64,000 nucleotides of DNA from Hyperoplus lanceolatus (lineage: Eukaryota > Chordata > Actinopteri > Uranoscopiformes > Ammodytidae): assembly GCA_026929865.2 (NCBI GenBank), contig CM049414.1, forward strand, positions 20,011,501 to 20,075,500, read 5' to 3'. Numbering within the stretch: position 1 is the stretch's first letter; the number at the start of each line of letters is the position of its first letter. The translations under genes were made by a program, and so were the position numbers. The notes below the pieces were generated by a model. The model was not told the DNA's origin. It did not search any database and saw nothing but the letters and a program-made list of their open reading frames with translations. Shown piece after piece: positions 61,308 through 64,000 of the stretch.

Positions 61308-61461
61308 TGTTTTCTGCAGACAGGTCTGCCTGAGGCATATTTGGGGATGAATTTCACAATTTTTTTACATGTCTTGCTTGGAGGAATAGGAATAGCAATT
61401 CCCTCATCTGGTTCAAAATCAGAATCATTAGAATCAGAATTTAGCTCAAGATACATCCTCC
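61308..61461 (-). other. Acidic peptide-coding fragment, unknown
   Basis: The minus strand reads LNSDSNDSDFEPDEGIAIPI then PPSKTCKKIVKF. The acidic SDSDFEP style resembles N-termini of some transposases, but no domain follows. It is cut by transposon ends on both sides. Origin uncertain. Confidence 0.25.
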
Positions 61462-62160
61462 CAGTGTTGTGCCTGAACGCGTTCAATGAACGTTCGTTCA
61501 TGAACCCGTTCATATTGGGGGCGAACGTGAACTGAACGTATGTATTTCTGCCTCATGAACGTTTTTGCGAACGCGCTCATTCTGGCGTTTGTGAACGGCG
61601 CTCTTACAGTCGTTCAATCGTTCATCGAGTGCCAGATTTCCATAGAAAACCCCCGCTAAAAGACATCGTAAACAGTCCTTAATATTTAGCTGAAAAACAC
61701 CCAATCTGGCAACACATGCCACCACAGCGTCGCACCGCCGCTGCGTCATCAAAATGCGAAACACCGCGGGAAAAAAACAAAAACAAATGAATGAAGCAGC
61801 GCTTACTCAGACCAGGCCCCCAGGATGCTGCCTTCTCCGAGCAGCCAGCATGGACTAGTGGCCAACCCATTGGTACTGCATGCTGTGAATGGGAGCTTAT
61901 TTTCCATGGAGCCCTGAGGCAGATTTCCCCGTCCACACAATACAAGCGGCGAACAAGATTGTGTCTCCGCAAATTTTTTCTGGATATCAATCATAGGCTC
62001 ATACTTATCTTTAGACCATGTACTAATAAAACTGAAGTTTTCTCATTTAAAAACGCCACCTCAAGCGTTTTATTAGCCCAACGACTTTCAACGTCTTTCA
62101 GTTTGTTTTCGCGGGAGAAGGAGGGGTGGGCAGCCGTGGGCAGCTGAATAGAGTCGTAGT
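61462..62160. mobile_element. hAT-like left end and interior, right end not found
   Basis: CAGTGTTGTGCCTGAACGCG at 61462 is followed by repeated GTTCATGAAC/GAACGTTCGTTC/GCGAACG motifs, a common fish hAT terminus design. The body shows no transposase. No inverse terminus or matching 8-bp flank was seen downstream, so the right boundary is a guess. Confidence 0.5.
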
Positions 62161-64000
62161 GAAACAAATGTTTCGGTTTTCTGCTCCGGCCTCCGAGAGG
62201 GCTCAGTGTTTCTTTATAGGTCCATGACTCTTTCAGTGCGAGGCTCCATTAACTTCTCGTGTCTGAGGTTTTTCCTTTTACTTAACATGAAGGACGTTGA
62301 TGATTTTTAGGCATGTGACTTTTTAACATTACAGTCGCCGAGGGATTTGTAGACTGGTTCAGCTGTTAGTCGCGTGAGCTCAACTCTCACGTTCCTCTGC
62401 TTGCGATCATTGCGATTCACTATATTAATCCATTTATTGAAAAGATCCATAGGCAAAGGATTGGTGCATTACGGGATCATGTACAAAAACTAGTTGCTCA
62501 TCCAGCGGCAGCCTCACCATCACCTCCAGCTGTGCTGATGAGCTCTAATAATCTCTAATGGGTACTATGCCATTTGCGCTACCCATGGTGTGGAAAACAC
62601 CAAAACACACATCATTGAAATGCCTGTAACAGGCACGGATGTATTGATTACTTGAATGATTATGGGAGACCTACGTAATTTTTATAATATTGTTAGTGTA
62701 ATATAACCATTTCAGTTACGTTGGTTTTTAATTTTGCAGTTGCTTGTTAAGTTATGTATGACAGTTAACAATGTTGGTGTATTATAATTAATTATGCTGT
62801 TATAGGCTACTCCAACTTCGTTGCTGTTCAATATGTAACCATTTATTTTTATATCATATCTGTCTGATTTATTGCACACACACGTTCAAAAGAATCAGGT
62901 CAACAAACCAGTGGCTGCTTTTAACAACTCTACAGTGGCTGCACTAACATTTTGCCACTTTTATTTTGGAACTGCTCATCCCAGAGTTTTAAATCACATT
63001 GAAGATTAACTAATTCTGCAATTGCTTTAATCCATGATTATTATTTTATAATCAGGTTATTTAATTTAAAACGTGTTGCTTGGTGGTTTCCATGTCTTTT
63101 TATAGTTTTTATTGTTCCATGTGGGTCATTTCAGACTCTTTCGCTTCTTAACAACTTGAATGAATCAGTGAGTTCCCTGAATGAAAATGTAAATAGCCTA
63201 CAAGGTGTTTTTCTTTATCTGGTGTTATGGAAATATATTTATATATAATCTATATACATGTTAAGCCTATTGTGGACTTGCAAATGTTTGTGTTTCATGC
63301 AACAGGTACAGCAACAGGTACAGTTTACTATATATTTTTGAAAAATTGCTGACATTCTTGATTCTTATTGATAATTGTGCCTTGACTCTTGCTTGAAAGC
63401 AATAAACATCTTAATTACTTAACTTGAATGTTGTTTCAACTGGTATTTTGTTGCCAACTCTCATTTGAACCAGACAGCCTGATTTTCAGTTCCAGAACAC
63501 TAGGTCAAAAAGGGACAAACTAATATTCTTTAAAAAAGGATTGTTTAACTGTAACTGTTTAACTTTACATTGAATTTTTAAGCTTGTGTAATTTGTAATA
63601 TAACTGATACCCACAGCAGGAAAATAAAACTAATTCTAACCCATTCTGATTAGGCAATTGCTTTGACAACCACACATTCGGTCTTATAATTAAACTTTAA
63701 AAAGCTCACTTTGGCATTTGAACATTTGTTTGCTTTATTTCAATAGAGCACTAAGAACTTTGCTCACTACCTAACAGCACACGCTACGAAAACAGCGCTA
63801 ACCCACTAGCTGGTTTAGCTTACATTAGCTAATAGTGCTGCCCTGATGGCAGGAGTAGTCTTCGTTTAGAACTTGTGAATCACTATATTACTTAACAACA
63901 ACGGGGTGTCATTTTAAGATTACATACAGAGAATCATCGGGGATATGTAATTTATACTTCCATGGTAGATAAACAATACAACTGTGCTCGTCTCCGCTTA
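62161..64000. other. No gene recognised
   Basis: Includes a CTTTATAGGTCCATG motif near 62213 shared with the TTAA element at 56668-57630, then AT-rich unique sequence to the window end. No reading frame or RNA gene. Confidence 0.45.

Overview
The window is nuclear DNA from a ray-finned fish, most likely a spiny-rayed teleost. It has long dinucleotide and tetranucleotide microsatellites, RTE/Rex3-like and L2-like LINEs, tRNA-derived SINEs, many non-autonomous hAT elements with 8-bp target duplications, TTAA-type elements and Tc1/mariner relics. I find no convincing multi-exon host gene, rRNA, functional tRNA, CRISPR array or bacterial-type operon. No LTR or other virus-like element was recognised. 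The layout fits a gene desert or a very large intron loaded with transposons.

Layout. 241-2606 is a 5'-truncated RTE-type LINE on the minus strand with a 13-bp target duplication. 2607-10640 is mostly unique sequence with a SINE and three small inverted-repeat elements. 10634-14470 is a three-level nest: a PIF/Harbinger-type element inside a hAT inside another hAT, each with intact target duplications. 19283-21563 is a second nest, hAT inside hAT. 23740-24503 is a short hAT holding a TTAA-type MITE. 24504-31859 is mostly unique. 31860-34889 holds two copies, in opposite orientation, of one ~1.1-kb TA-flanked transposon that carries a captured LINE 3' tail.

37350-43220 is the most complex block. 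It contains a terminal-exon-like segment, a mosaic of hAT ends, an internally deleted L2-like LINE, a short zinc-finger/THAP-like reading frame next to a GC-rich promoter-like stretch with an X-box, and a TTAA end resembling Kolobok/T2 elements. 45887-46157 is a SINE whose 3' tail matches a LINE family present at 51818-52230 and 59560-60637. 52780-54369 is an apparently identical 795-bp tandem duplication. 56668-57630 is a TTAA-flanked element. 60951-62160 holds a Tc1-like relic and the left end of another hAT.

How the parts relate. The LINEs supply reverse transcriptase that SINEs can borrow through shared 3' tails, and two tail types sit on similar SINE bodies here. The hAT, Harbinger-like and TTAA elements are non-autonomous and would need transposase from elsewhere in the genome. 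Target duplications and nesting give a relative insertion order at several loci. All family assignments come from reading termini, target-site size and protein motifs by eye; no database search was made.
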